Source: Actinomycetales bacterium (GTDB lineage: Bacteria > Actinomycetota > Actinomycetes > Actinomycetales > Cellulomonadaceae). Taken from it: a stretch of 13,675 nucleotides of DNA. Positions 1-5,838 of this stretch are shown here, piece after piece. The position numbers and the translations under genes are program-made. The stretch lies in the NCBI GenBank assembly GCA_012514545.1, contig JAAZAC010000123.1, forward strand, positions 1-13,675, in the 5' to 3' direction. The first letter of the stretch is position 1. Each line of letters begins with the position of its first letter. The notes under the pieces were generated by a model that was not told where the DNA came from, searched no databases, and worked only from the letters and a program-made list of their open reading frames with translations.

Positions 1-17
1 ACCAGAAGGGGACCAGA

Positions 18-57
18 ATCATGCAATCCATGCATCCCGTGACGTGTTCTGCATGAT
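18..57. repeat. 8-bp inverted repeat near the putative element end
   Basis: ATCATGCA (18-25) and TGCATGAT (50-57) are perfect inverted copies separated by 24 bp, about 50 bp left of the tRNA fragment. Together with an ATGCAT palindrome between the arms, this could be a recombinase or excisionase binding site at the end of an integrated element, or the terminator of a gene lying left of the window. Only the repeat itself is seen; both roles are guesses. Confidence 0.35.
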
Positions 58-109
58 CTGACGCCCCGGAATCACGCGGAATTCGGGCAGGCCGAAGCCG
101 TTTGGACGC

Positions 110-151
110 CTGGGGGTCAAGGGGTCGTGGGTTCAAATCCCGCCATCCCGA
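110..151 (+). pseudogene. 3' half of tRNA-Pro(GGG); probable attachment-site remnant
   Basis: The sequence reads as the 3' half of a proline tRNA. It has the anticodon loop CTGGGGG (110-116, anticodon GGG at 112-114), the 3' anticodon-stem strand TCAAG (117-121), a five-base variable loop and an intact T arm. The T arm consists of GTGGG 127-131, loop TTCAAAT 132-138 and CCCGC 139-143. The 3' acceptor strand CATCCCG (144-150) and discriminator A151 follow. The matching 5' acceptor strand CGGGATG, the D arm and the 5' anticodon stem are absent from the 109 bases upstream. Tyrosine integrases commonly use tRNA 3' ends as attB, leaving such a fragment at the distal end of the element; by this geometry the element would lie to the left and old chromosome to the right. 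A tRNA gene interrupted in its anticodon loop by an intron is possible but less likely. Confidence 0.75.
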
Positions 152-168
152 CAGTGAAAGAGCAGGTC

Positions 169-201
169 AGAGGCCCGCACCGCTTCGGCGGGCGGGCCTC
201 T
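169..201 (+). terminator. Strong GC-rich hairpin downstream of the tRNA fragment
   Basis: AGAGGCCCGC (169-178) pairs perfectly with GCGGGCCTCT (192-201). Inside it CCGC (180-183) pairs with GCGG (188-191) around a TTCG tetraloop, with one bulged A at 179. There is no strong T tract. The position 18 bp after the tRNA end suggests it is the original tRNA-Pro terminator, which would support the chromosome side being on the right. Confidence 0.7.
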
Positions 202-375
202 CGGCTTGCTGACAGCCGAACTGACAGCCTAAGTACGCCCTGGACGAACACGGACCGCCGTGTCATGGGTGTGGATGTCGCGTGGTGTGGGCGCGTCTGC
301 TGCCGACGAGTCGTTGCCCTCCGTGCGCACGGGTCCCTGCCGTCAACGGCCTCGCGGCCGGCGGTCAGGGAGCGG
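202..375. other. Stretch with no recognisable gene; contains a short direct repeat
   Basis: No coding sequence is recognisable between the hairpin and the glycosylase remnant. The only structure noted is a perfect direct repeat CTGACAGCC at 209-217 and 221-229 (12-bp period). Integrase arm-type sites near tRNA attachment sites can look like this, but two copies are not enough to claim one. Confidence 0.4.
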
Positions 376-513
376 TCAACGTCGGAGGTCGTCGGCGAGC
401 TGCCGCCAGACGGCCAGCTTCGTGGCGTAGGGGACGGCATTGTTGGCGCCGCTACTGCTCGGCAGGACCCACACGGCTGCCGGCCCCACTGCCCAGGGCT
501 GCCGGCCGAGGTG
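376..513 (-). pseudogene. mug: Remnant of mismatch-specific (Mug/TDG-type) DNA glycosylase, C-terminal end only
   Basis: Reading the minus strand from about 513 to the TGA at 378-376 gives roughly 45 residues. They contain GRQPWAVGPAAVWVLP followed by SSSGANNAVPYATKLAVW and a short Arg-ending tail. This resembles the C-terminal part of G:T/U mismatch-specific DNA glycosylases, where a WVLPxxSGxN motif forms part of the DNA-binding and catalytic region. The family is normally about 160-190 residues and its N-terminal two thirds, including the uracil-pocket motif, is missing. Upstream in this frame the DNA is instead coding on the other strand for an unrelated membrane protein remnant, so the gene ends abruptly at a junction near 505-513. 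The identification is from motif memory, not alignment. No start codon or ribosome site is evident, so it is probably not expressed. Confidence 0.55.
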
Positions 514-699
514 TTCCTCGTCGAGCGGGTCGTCACGGCGTGGTCGGAGGGTCGGGCAGGGCGGCTCCTCGCGCTGCCCGTGGTGGTCGAGCTCGCGTAC
601 GCGGCGTTCCTGCAGGTCACGTTCGTCACGGGCCTCGTGCAGATCGTGCTGCGGCGCGAGGCCGGCTGGACCTACGTGCGGCGGGAGGTGGCCGCGTGA
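511..699 (+). pseudogene. C-terminal remnant of a membrane protein, likely family-2 glycosyltransferase
   Basis: From a GTG at 511 the frame encodes 62 residues. It starts with FLVERVVTAW, then has hydrophobic segments (LLALPVVVELAYAAF and LQVTFVTGLVQIVL), and ends with RREAGWTYVRREVAA. The arrangement of terminal transmembrane helices followed by a basic GWxYVxRE tail is what I associate with the C-terminus of actinobacterial membrane GT2 glycosyltransferases. The cytosolic catalytic domain (DxD, QxxRW) is absent because the upstream DNA carries a glycosylase remnant in the opposite direction. A short peptide could still be made from GTG 511, and its stop overlaps the next start (GTGA at 696-699), so the original operon coupling is preserved. 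An independent small membrane protein is the main alternative. Confidence 0.5.
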
Positions 700-857
700 T
701 CACCGGGCTCCTGCCGCCGGAGGTGCTGAGCAGCGGCTGGTTCGAGGTGCTCGCGACCTTCGTCGCGATCAACACGCTCGTCTTCGCGGCGCTGAGCCTC
801 GCGAAGCTGTTCCCGCCGCTGCGCCGGGGCCGACGGCGCGGCCCCCCGGCGCCGTAG
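696..857 (+). CDS. Small single-helix membrane protein
   Basis: This 53-residue product starts at GTG 696, overlapping the upstream TGA by four bases, with GGGAGG at 683-688 at good spacing. It has a short N-terminus, one clear hydrophobic segment (about residues 15-42, ending FAALSLAKLF), and a very basic tail (RRGRRRG). The tail should hold it in the inner membrane with its C-terminus in the cytoplasm. Function is unknown. Tight coupling to the membrane glycosyltransferase-like remnant suggests it was an accessory subunit of that enzyme; if so it is now an orphan. The gene is too short for many gene callers, but start, ribosome site and TM segment agree. Confidence 0.6.
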   Translation: MITGLLPPEVLSSGWFEVLATFVAINTLVFAALSLAKLFPPLRRGRRRGPPAP

Positions 858-876
858 CCGCCGCCCGGGCGGGCGG
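858..876 (+). terminator. Possible GC hairpin after the small membrane protein gene
   Basis: CCGCC (858-862) can pair with GGCGG (872-876), directly after the TAG stop at 855-857. It has no T tract, and such hairpins arise easily in DNA this GC-rich, so the call is weak. Confidence 0.3.
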
Positions 877-877
877 G

Positions 878-883
878 TACCGT
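878..883 (+). promoter_or_regulatory. Possible -10 element for the cyclase gene
   Basis: TACCGT fits the actinobacterial TANNNT -10 pattern and would place the transcript start near 890, about 26 bases before the ATG at 916 with GGAGG at 907-911. No convincing -35 was found. Confidence 0.3.
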
Positions 884-915
884 GCGGGCGTCCGCCGCTG
901 ACCGTCGGAGGCCCC

Positions 916-1563
916 ATGAGGCTCGTGGACCTCAGCCACCCGATCACGCCCGGCATGGTGACGACGACGGGCCTGCCCGGCCCGGAGGTGCTCGACCACC
1001 TGACCTTCGAGGCGTCCCGCCCGCACTACGCCGAGGGCACGGAGTTCTGCATCCGGGATCTGCGCATGGTCAGCGCGACGGGCACCTATCTCGACGCGCC
1101 CGCGCACCGCTGGCGGGACGGCGTCGACGTGGCGGGCCTGCCCCTCGAGCGCTGCGCGGGGCTGCGGGTCGTGGTCGTCGACGTCGAGGGGCTCGGGGTC
1201 GCCGGGCCCGAGACGGTGCCCGACGACGTCGCGGACGCGGCCGTGCTGTTCCGCACGGGCTGGTCCCGGCACTGGGGGACCGCGCGGTACCGGGACCCGG
1301 AGCACCCGCACCTCAGCGCGGCGTGTGCGGAGGCGCTCGTCGCCGGCGGCGCGGCGCTGGTCGGCATCGACGCGGTCAACGTCGACGACCAGGTGGGCCG
1401 GGCCCGCCCGGTGCACGGCACGCTGCTGGCGGCGGGCATCCCCGTCGTGGAGAACCTCACCAACCTCGCCGCCCTCACCGGTGGGGAGGAGCTCTACGCC
1501 GTGCCGCTCGCCGTCGTCGGGATGCCGTCGATCCCCGTCCGGGCCCTCGCCGTGCGGCGCTGA
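916..1563 (+). CDS. Cyclase-family (kynurenine formamidase-like) hydrolase
   Basis: This 215-residue protein belongs to the metal-dependent cyclase/formamidase family (PF04199 type), cytosolic hydrolases of amides, lactones or isatin-like substrates. Typical landmarks are VDLSHPITPGM at the N-terminus, the signature region at residues 54-64, VGIDAVNVDD (149-158), VHGTLLAAGIPVVENLTNL (166-184) and a C-terminal PLAVVGMPSIPVRA. The family signature HxGTHxDxPxH reads ATGTYLDAPAH here: the first two metal-ligand histidines are Ala54 and Tyr58, whereas Asp60 and His64 remain. I recall a GTYxDxPxH subfamily, so this may be an established variant with different metal use rather than damage. ATG 916 is supported by GGAGG at 907-911, though spacing is only four bases. 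It appears monocistronic, so no substrate can be inferred from neighbours. Confidence 0.85.
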   Translation: MRLVDLSHPITPGMVTTTGLPGPEVLDHLTFEASRPHYAEGTEFCIRDLRMVSATGTYLDAPAHRWRDGVDVAGLPLERCAGLRVVVVDVEGLGVAGPETVPDDVADAAVLFRTGWSRHWGTARYRDPEHPHLSAACAEALVAGGAALVGIDAVNVDDQVGRARPVHGTLLAAGIPVVENLTNLAALTGGEELYAVPLAVVGMPSIPVRALAVRR

Positions 1564-1567
1564 CCGC

Positions 1568-1617
1568 GCAGCACCCGGCCCGCAGCACCCGGCCCGCGGC
1601 ACCCCTCCCAGCACCCG
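1568..1617. repeat. Short degenerate tandem repeat, 14-bp unit
   Basis: GCAGCACCCGGCCC occurs twice in perfect tandem (1568-1581 and 1582-1595), followed by decaying copies around 1596-1604 and 1609-1617. It lies just after the cyclase stop and is probably replication slippage with no function. Confidence 0.6.
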
Positions 1618-1634
1618 ACAGTGGTCGCGCCCGC

Positions 1635-1657
1635 GGTTCACCCCCTGCGGGTGAGCC
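1635..1657 (+). terminator. Hairpin in the cyclase-DUF1269 gap
   Basis: GGTTCACCC (1635-1643) pairs with GGGTGAGCC (1649-1657) around a five-base loop, a nine-pair stem with one G-T pair. There is no T tract. Its place about 70 bases after the cyclase stop makes it a candidate terminator; an operator for the next gene is also possible. Confidence 0.5.
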
Positions 1658-1707
1658 GGGCCGCGGGTGCGCGGCGCACGCTGGGTCGCGACCCCCAGGA
1701 GGCCGTG

Positions 1708-1770
1708 ATGCCGTCCCTCGTCCGCCCGCCCGACGGCGCCTCGCGCGCCGTGCCCGCGGACCGCGCCTAG
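1708..1770 (+). CDS. Possible 20-residue leader peptide
   Basis: An ATG at 1708 sits behind a consensus AGGAGG (1697-1702, spacing five bases) and opens a 20-codon frame ending in TAG at 1768-1770. That is 20 bases before the GTG of the DUF1269-type gene, whose own ribosome site is weak. The strong signal in front of a tiny frame suggests a leader that hands ribosomes on to the next gene. The peptide is Arg/Pro/Ala-rich and resembles nothing I know. It could instead be what is left of an older start region of the downstream gene after a frameshift. Confidence 0.35.
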   Translation: MPSLVRPPDGASRAVPADRA

Positions 1771-1790
1771 CCGCAGGCGGCGGGCTCGCC

Positions 1791-2276
1791 GTGACCGTCC
1801 TCGTGCTGGCCGCCTTCCCGGACCCGGCGGGTGCGGACCGGGCCGCCGTCGCCGTCGAGCGCCTGTGCCGCGCCGGTGGGGTGACGCACCACGGCGCGGC
1901 CACCGCGCACTGGCACCCCGGGGCCGACCGGCCCGCCGTCCGGCACCACGGCGGGGCACCGGGCGTGGGCGCCGTGGACTGGTCGTTCTGGGGGCTGCTG
2001 CTCGGCGTCGCGCTGCGGCTCCCGCTGGCCGCGGCGTCCCGTGGCTCGGCGGGCGGGTTCACCGCGGAGATGCTCGCCGACGTCGGCATCTCGGACCAGG
2101 TCCTCAACCGGCTGCGGGACGACGTCGTCCCCGGACGCTCCGTCCTGCTCGTGCTCGCCCCGGGGGAGGCGGGCGCGCCCCTGGTCGAGGCCCTGCGCGC
2201 GCTCGGCGGCCGCACGCAGCGCGTCGACCTCGACGGGAGCGACGAGCGCGCCCTCTGGGCGACCTTCGCGGCATGA
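1791..2276 (+). CDS. DUF1269-type protein
   Basis: This 161-residue protein fits the DUF1269 pattern. It starts with a beta strand (TVLVLAAFPDPAGADRAAVA), then a linker rich in His and Gly, then a hydrophobic Gly/Ala-rich central part (residues about 62-88, beginning DWSFWGLLLGVALRLPLAAA). Next comes ADVGISDQVLNRLRDDVVPG, which matches the family's GIDDxFIKELxxxLxPG block, and VLLVLAPGEAGAPLVEALRALGG near the end. The family is membrane-associated and of unknown function, often found among stress-response genes. The central segment here is less hydrophobic than usual. GTG 1791 was chosen because family similarity begins directly there; its ribosome site (GCAGGCGG) is weak, but a short leader frame with a strong site ends just upstream. 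The stop (2274-2276) lies just before the damaged regulator gene. Confidence 0.75.
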   Translation: MTVLVLAAFPDPAGADRAAVAVERLCRAGGVTHHGAATAHWHPGADRPAVRHHGGAPGVGAVDWSFWGLLLGVALRLPLAAASRGSAGGFTAEMLADVGISDQVLNRLRDDVVPGRSVLLVLAPGEAGAPLVEALRALGGRTQRVDLDGSDERALWATFAA

Positions 2277-2301
2277 CCGCGTGGACCACGGGGCGGTCGT
2301 C

Positions 2302-2315
2302 CGGTTGATCAACCG
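2302..2315. promoter_or_regulatory. 14-bp perfect palindrome, possible operator
   Basis: CGGTTGATCAACCG is a perfect 14-bp palindrome 26 bp after the DUF1269-type stop and in front of the LuxR-type regulator region. It is AT-richer than its surroundings. Its TTGATC could double as a -35 with CAGACT at 2328-2333 as a weak -10 (17-bp spacing). An operator role is inference only. Confidence 0.35.
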
Positions 2316-4798
2316 CGCCATCGGGCGCAGACTCGGTCACCTGGCCCGTGCGCGGCGACGCGGCACGGCGCGCCGCCGGGCACGCGCGGACCTGCCGACG
2401 GGGGGCGGTGCGGTGTCCGGCGACCGGGACGACGGCGGGCCGCCCGCGGGGCGGTACCCGAACGCGTCCGATGGCTCGTCGCCTCGGCGGCGACGACACC
2501 CGCCGACCTGCGCGCCGCCGTCGAGGGCGTCCGGGGCCGCGGGACGGCCCCGGGGGCGCCGTGCGTCGTCGTCGTGGACGACGCGGAGCACCTCAGCGCG
2601 GCGTGCCTCGCCGTCGTCGACGACCTGCTCGACCGCCGGCCGCCGGGCGTGCGCCTCCTCCTGCTCAGCCGCTGGGAGGTCGAGCTGAGCCTCGTGGCGG
2701 CGCAGCTGCTCGGCTCCCCCGTCGTGCTGCGCGGGGACGTGCTGCGGGTCGCGGACGACGACGCGCGGACCCTCGTGCGGCGGCACGCGCCCGGGTGCCC
2801 GGACGCGGTGGTGGAGCGGATCGTCGAGCAGGCGGAGGGTTGGTGCGCGACCCTCGTGCTGGCCGCGCGCGCGGTCCGGGCCCGCGGCCTGGGGCCGGAC
2901 GACGTGGTGCCGGCGGCGTTCGGCCCGGGGATCTCCGATCTCGTGGCGCGCGAGGTGTTCGCGGGGCTCGACCCGCGGGAGCGGCACCTGCTCCTCGCCG
3001 TCGTGCACGAGCCCGTCGTGACCGCGGAGACCGCCGCGCACCTGGCGAACGACCCGGGCGCGGGGGAGATCCTCGAGCGGCTCGAGTCGGCGGGCCTCCT
3101 CGTGGGGCGCGAGCCGCTGGGCCACGGCGGGGAGGCGTTCCGGCTGCACGCCGTGCTCGCCGACGTCGTGCGCCGGTACTTCGGGGCGGGGGGCGTGGAC
3201 GTCGCCCGCGCGCGGGGGACGATCGCCCGCGCCGGGCGGGTCGACGTGGCGACGGGGGACCTCGTCGACGGGCTGCGCCGCGTGGTGCTCGGGGGAGGGG
3301 CCGAGGCGGCCGCGACGGTCCTCGACGTGCACGGGCTGCCCATGGTGCTGCGCGGCGACGGGGCCGAGGTGCGGGCCGCGGCCACGGCGTGCGGGGCGGT
3401 CCTGGCCGAGCACCCCGGGGCGCACCTCGCCCTGGGGCTGGAGCGGAGCGTCGCCGGCGACGGCCCGGCGGCCGCGCGGCACCTCGCGGCGGTCGTCGCC
3501 ACAGGCCCGGCCGCCACGGGCGCGGCCGACGCCGCGCTCGCGCACCTGCTCCTGGCGCGGCTCGGGCTCGAGCCCCTCGGCGCCGCGTGCGTGGCCGGGC
3601 TCGGGCCCTCGCGTCGCCCGATCCGGTGGGCCAGGGCCGACGGACGCTGCTGCAGGCCCTCGTGGGCGAGGCGCAGGTCTGGCTCGGCGACCTCGCCGCG
3701 GGCGAGGAGCACCTCAGCGCGGCCGCGCACGGGGCGCGGGCCGAGGGCAGCGTGCAGCTCGCGTCGGAGGTCCTGGCCGGCCTGGCGCTGGCCGAGTACA
3801 GCCGGGGCCGGATGGCCGACGCCGCGCGGCTCGCCCGCACGGCGGAGGCGACGCGCGGCTCCGACGGCCGGACGCCGGCGTGCGTCCGGTCCCTCGCCGC
3901 CCTGCACGCCGACCCGTGGCACCCGCCCGACGACGGCGCCTGGGCCGACCCCGGCCCGCACCTCCTCGCGCGCTTCTGGGGCGACCTCGCGGCGGCGACG
4001 GTCCCGGCGCTGCGCGGCCGGACGCGGCCCGCGCTGGCCGCGCTCGGCGCGCCCGTCGAGCTGCCCGAGCTCCCGGCGCCGCTCGCCGCCGCCCGGGATA
4101 CCGTCCGCGCGCTCGTCGCCGCCGCGGCGGACGACCTGGCGGAGCTGCGCGGCGCGCGCTCCCGCCTCGCCGAGCACGGGGCCGCCGCCGGCGTGCGGTT
4201 CGTCGACGGCGTCCTCGCGGTCCTCCGCCGCGACCTCCGGACGGCACTGGAGGCGTTCCGCGCGGCGGGCGACGACCCCGACGCCGCGCCCCAGCCCGAC
4301 GTCGCCACGCTCACCCTCGTCTGTGCCGCGCAGGTGGCCGAGGGGCGAGGGGACGAGACCGGTGCCGCGCGGCTCCTCGGCGCGGCGACCGAGCGCGCGG
4401 AGCCGCGGCGCGACGCGCTGGCGTTCGTGGGGTGGCTCGGCCACGTCCCGCCCGTGCACGCCGTGCTGGCCCGCGTGCGTCCGCCCGCCGGCTCGTGGTC
4501 CGCGGGCGTGCTCGCGACCGCCCGCGACGCGGGCTCCCTGCACGCGCTCGTCGCGCGGACCACCCCGACGGCGAACGAGGCGCGCCGGGCGGGCCGGCCG
4601 GTCGCGCCGCCGCTGACGCAGCGCGAGCGCGAGGTCCTCGAGCGCCTCGCCCGAGGCGCGAGCTACGCGGACATCGCCGCGGACCTCGTGCTCAGCGCCG
4701 ACACGGTGAAGACGCACGTCGCGAGCCTGTACGCGAAGCTCGGCGCCGGCCGGCGCAGCGACGCCCTGGCCACCGCCCGCACGTACGACCTGCTGTGA
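2305..4798 (+). pseudogene. Frameshifted LAL/MalT-like LuxR-family transcriptional regulator
   Basis: A large ATPase regulator is spread over more than one frame. The coherent part opens around 2466 (VRWLVASAATTPADLRAAV) with a Walker B strand VVVVDDAEHL at about 2562-2591. NB-ARC/MalT-like helices follow, then a winged-helix stretch near 3070-3180 (LERLESAGLLV, FRLHAVLADVVRRYF). Near 3591-3606 the reading frame must shift by -1 (a missing base) to continue into ALASPDPVGQGRRTLLQALV, TPR-like helices, and a C-terminal LuxR helix-turn-helix (LTQREREVLERLARG ... SADTVKTHVASLYAKLG, about 4609-4795). Upstream of 2466 this frame has no ATG or GTG back to 2276. A likely beginning (VRLINRAIGRRLGHLARA, from about 2305) lies in another frame, and joining it near 2455-2462 would need another -1 shift. 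No Walker A P-loop is visible. The gene is probably decayed; two sequencing deletions are the alternative. The start is approximate. Confidence 0.75.
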
Positions 4799-4800
4799 CG

Positions 4801-4816
4801 GGCCTCAGGCGAGGCC
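4801..4816. terminator. Short bidirectional hairpin between convergent genes
   Basis: GGCCTC (4801-4806) pairs perfectly with GAGGCC (4811-4816) around an AGGC loop, between the regulator stop (4796-4798) and the converging hydrolase stop (4805-4807), which it overlaps. No T tract flanks it. Confidence 0.5.
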
Positions 4817-5410
4817 GGCGAGCCAGTCGGTGACGGCGGCGACGACGGCGGGGACGTCACGGCGCAGCGCGTGGTCCCCGGGGACCGTGACGACGGCGCG
4901 CCCGGGTGCGGCCGGCGGCGTCCCGTAGGGGTCGGTCGCCCCCTGCACGACGAGCACCGCGACGGTCACGGCGTCGAGCTCGGGCAGGCGGCTCGGGCGG
5001 TCCGCACGCCCGGGCGGCCGGGTGGGGAACGCGAGGCAGAGCACGGCGTCGGCCCGGGTGGCCGCCGCGGTGCGGCAGGCCACCCGCGCACCCGCCGAGC
5101 GCCCACCCACGACGAGCGCGCCCGGGAGGTGCCCCCGCGCGCGCAGGTGGGTGACGACGTCGGCGAACGCCTCGTCGAGCACGGGCGCCCGGGGCGGGAC
5201 GCGCCGTCCCGCGACCCGGTAGGGCTGCTCGACGAGCACCGTCGTCCAGCCGAGCCCGGGCAGCGCGGCGGCGAGGGCCGCGAGGTCGGGAGCCTGCACG
5301 CCCCCGCCCGCGCCGTGGCCGAGCACGACGGCCCCGACCGGGGCCGTGGCCGCGTGCACGTGTGCCCGTGCGACGCCGTGCCGCGTCGCGACGTCGAGGG
5401 AGGTGGCCAC
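4805..5410 (-). CDS. Alpha/beta hydrolase, TEX30/KANL3-like
   Basis: This 201-residue cytosolic alpha/beta hydrolase matches the TEX30/KANL3-like (dienelactone-hydrolase-related) pattern. It has VVLGHGAGGG (28-37, oxyanion-hole region), VEQPYRVAGRR (60-70), the nucleophile elbow GGRSAGARVA (Ser105), LAFPTRPPGR (126-135), QGATDPYG (Asp160) and PGDHALRR (His180). Ser105-Asp160-His180 would be the catalytic triad. The natural substrate of this family is poorly known; esters are likely. The frame is open further upstream, but similarity begins just after GTG 5410-5408, which has no Shine-Dalgarno sequence. Six bases before it is TACGCT, so a leaderless transcript starting at the GTG is likely. 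It converges with the regulator gene and diverges from the oxidoreductase operon. Confidence 0.88.
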   Translation of the reverse strand: MATSLDVATRHGVARAHVHAATAPVGAVVLGHGAGGGVQAPDLAALAAALPGLGWTTVLVEQPYRVAGRRVPPRAPVLDEAFADVVTHLRARGHLPGALVVGGRSAGARVACRTAAATRADAVLCLAFPTRPPGRADRPSRLPELDAVTVAVLVVQGATDPYGTPPAAPGRAVVTVPGDHALRRDVPAVVAAVTDWLAGLA

Positions 5411-5416
5411 GGCGCC

Positions 5417-5422
5417 AGCGTA
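5417..5422 (-). promoter_or_regulatory. -10 element for leaderless hydrolase transcript
   Basis: On the minus strand TACGCT ends six bases before the GTG start at 5410, the spacing expected when transcription begins at the start codon itself. Leaderless mRNAs are common in actinobacteria. No clear -35 was found. Confidence 0.5.
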
Positions 5423-5599
5423 GGGGTGGAGGCGACCGGGGAACCGGGAGAGCCGGCGGCGAGGATGCGGCCGCCGTCGGGCACGCCGCACCGCGGGGAA
5501 AGGGGCCCGCGTCGGGTGGGGCGGAGTGCGTTTCTCAACCGGGCCGGAGCGTGGAAAACGGATCCCGCCGGAGAACGGCCACGACACGCCGGGTTCCAT

Positions 5600-5622
5600 C
5601 GTCATTTTTCCCGCCAATGACG
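5600..5622. promoter_or_regulatory. Inverted repeat CGTCATT-N9-AATGACG, candidate operator
   Basis: Seven-base perfect inverted arms (5600-5606 and 5616-5622) are spaced by nine bases (TTTCCCGCC), giving about 16 bp centre to centre, suitable for a dimeric helix-turn-helix protein on two faces. It lies about 55 bp upstream of a possible -10. It does not match the Rex, FNR/CRP or DosR consensus that I know. Confidence 0.45.
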
Positions 5623-5676
5623 GTGGGGAAGGGGTCGCCCGGGCCCTCGGTCCCAGATCGTCCCATGATGGCGACC

Positions 5677-5682
5677 TAGGCT
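5677..5682 (+). promoter_or_regulatory. Possible -10 element of the oxidoreductase operon
   Basis: TAGGCT fits TANNNT and is followed by the AT-rich TAAAAAC. It would start transcription near 5689, giving an untranslated leader of about 150 bases before GTG 5839. The -35 region (5654-5659, CAGATC) is poor, so an activator or alternative sigma factor may be needed. Confidence 0.35.
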
Positions 5683-5696
5683 TAAAAACGTCCCCA

Positions 5697-5812
5697 GTGG
5701 ACTGCGAGGAACCGCACTGACGTCCACCAAAAGCGCAGGTCAGGGCGGGTGCCACCGACGTGGGCGGCGTCCGCCGGGGCAGGCGCCGTCGGCACGGCCT
5801 CGCACGAATGCG
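5697..5812 (+). promoter_or_regulatory. Structured leader upstream of the oxidoreductase start
   Basis: Three consecutive foldable elements are seen. In the first, GTGGAC (5697-5702) pairs with GTCCAC (5722-5727), with TGCG/CGCA (5703-5706/5713-5716) inside. The second is a long stem: GTGCC 5749-5753 with GGCAC 5791-5795, GACG 5757-5760 with CGTC 5787-5790, and inner GGCGG 5763-5767 with CCGCC 5771-5775. The third is a small CGCA-CGAA-TGCG hairpin (5801-5812). No known riboswitch signature was recognised; in particular the TPP riboswitch motifs are absent. In DNA this GC-rich, chance pairing is common, so a regulatory role is only suggested. Confidence 0.35.
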
Positions 5813-5838
5813 TTCCCTACGAGGCACGGACGGGCATC

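Larger units (their letters stand above)
5411..5838. promoter_or_regulatory. Divergent intergenic region in front of the oxidoreductase operon
   Basis: This 428-bp gap separates the hydrolase from the oxidoreductase operon. Its middle (about 5530-5740) is clearly richer in A and T than the coding DNA, with runs such as TTTTT near 5605 and TTAAAAA near 5682. No protein gene is recognisable in it. It contains an inverted repeat at 5600-5622, a possible -10 at 5677-5682 and a leader that can fold (5697-5812), each listed separately. The length suggests more regulation than a housekeeping promoter needs. Confidence 0.6.

Noticed and set aside
1..109. Group I intron interrupting tRNA-Pro at the anticodon loop
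   Set aside because: The break at the anticodon loop is suggestive, but no intron core or 5' exon is visible in the 109 bases available; an attachment-site duplicate is simpler. Not fully excluded because the left side is outside the window.
117..629. Minus-strand frame of 170 codons covering the tRNA fragment
   Set aside because: It reads through the tRNA fragment and its hairpin, giving the GMAGFEPTTP-type end often produced by translating tRNA-Pro antisense. The glycosylase remnant lies in another frame.
2309..4717. Minus-strand open frame (802 codons) opposite the regulator
   Set aside because: Low-complexity Arg/Ala/Gly/Pro content without motifs; the plus strand carries Walker B and LuxR HTH sequence, although frameshifted.
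5749..5838. Earlier GTG start (5749) for the oxidoreductase
   Set aside because: It adds 30 residues with no family similarity, lies inside a predicted hairpin and has no better ribosome site. Spacing from GTG 5839 to Thr38 fits the family.
5690..5838. TPP riboswitch in the leader of a TPP-dependent enzyme
   Set aside because: Looked for CTGAGA and the ACCTGATC-like conserved segments; neither is present.
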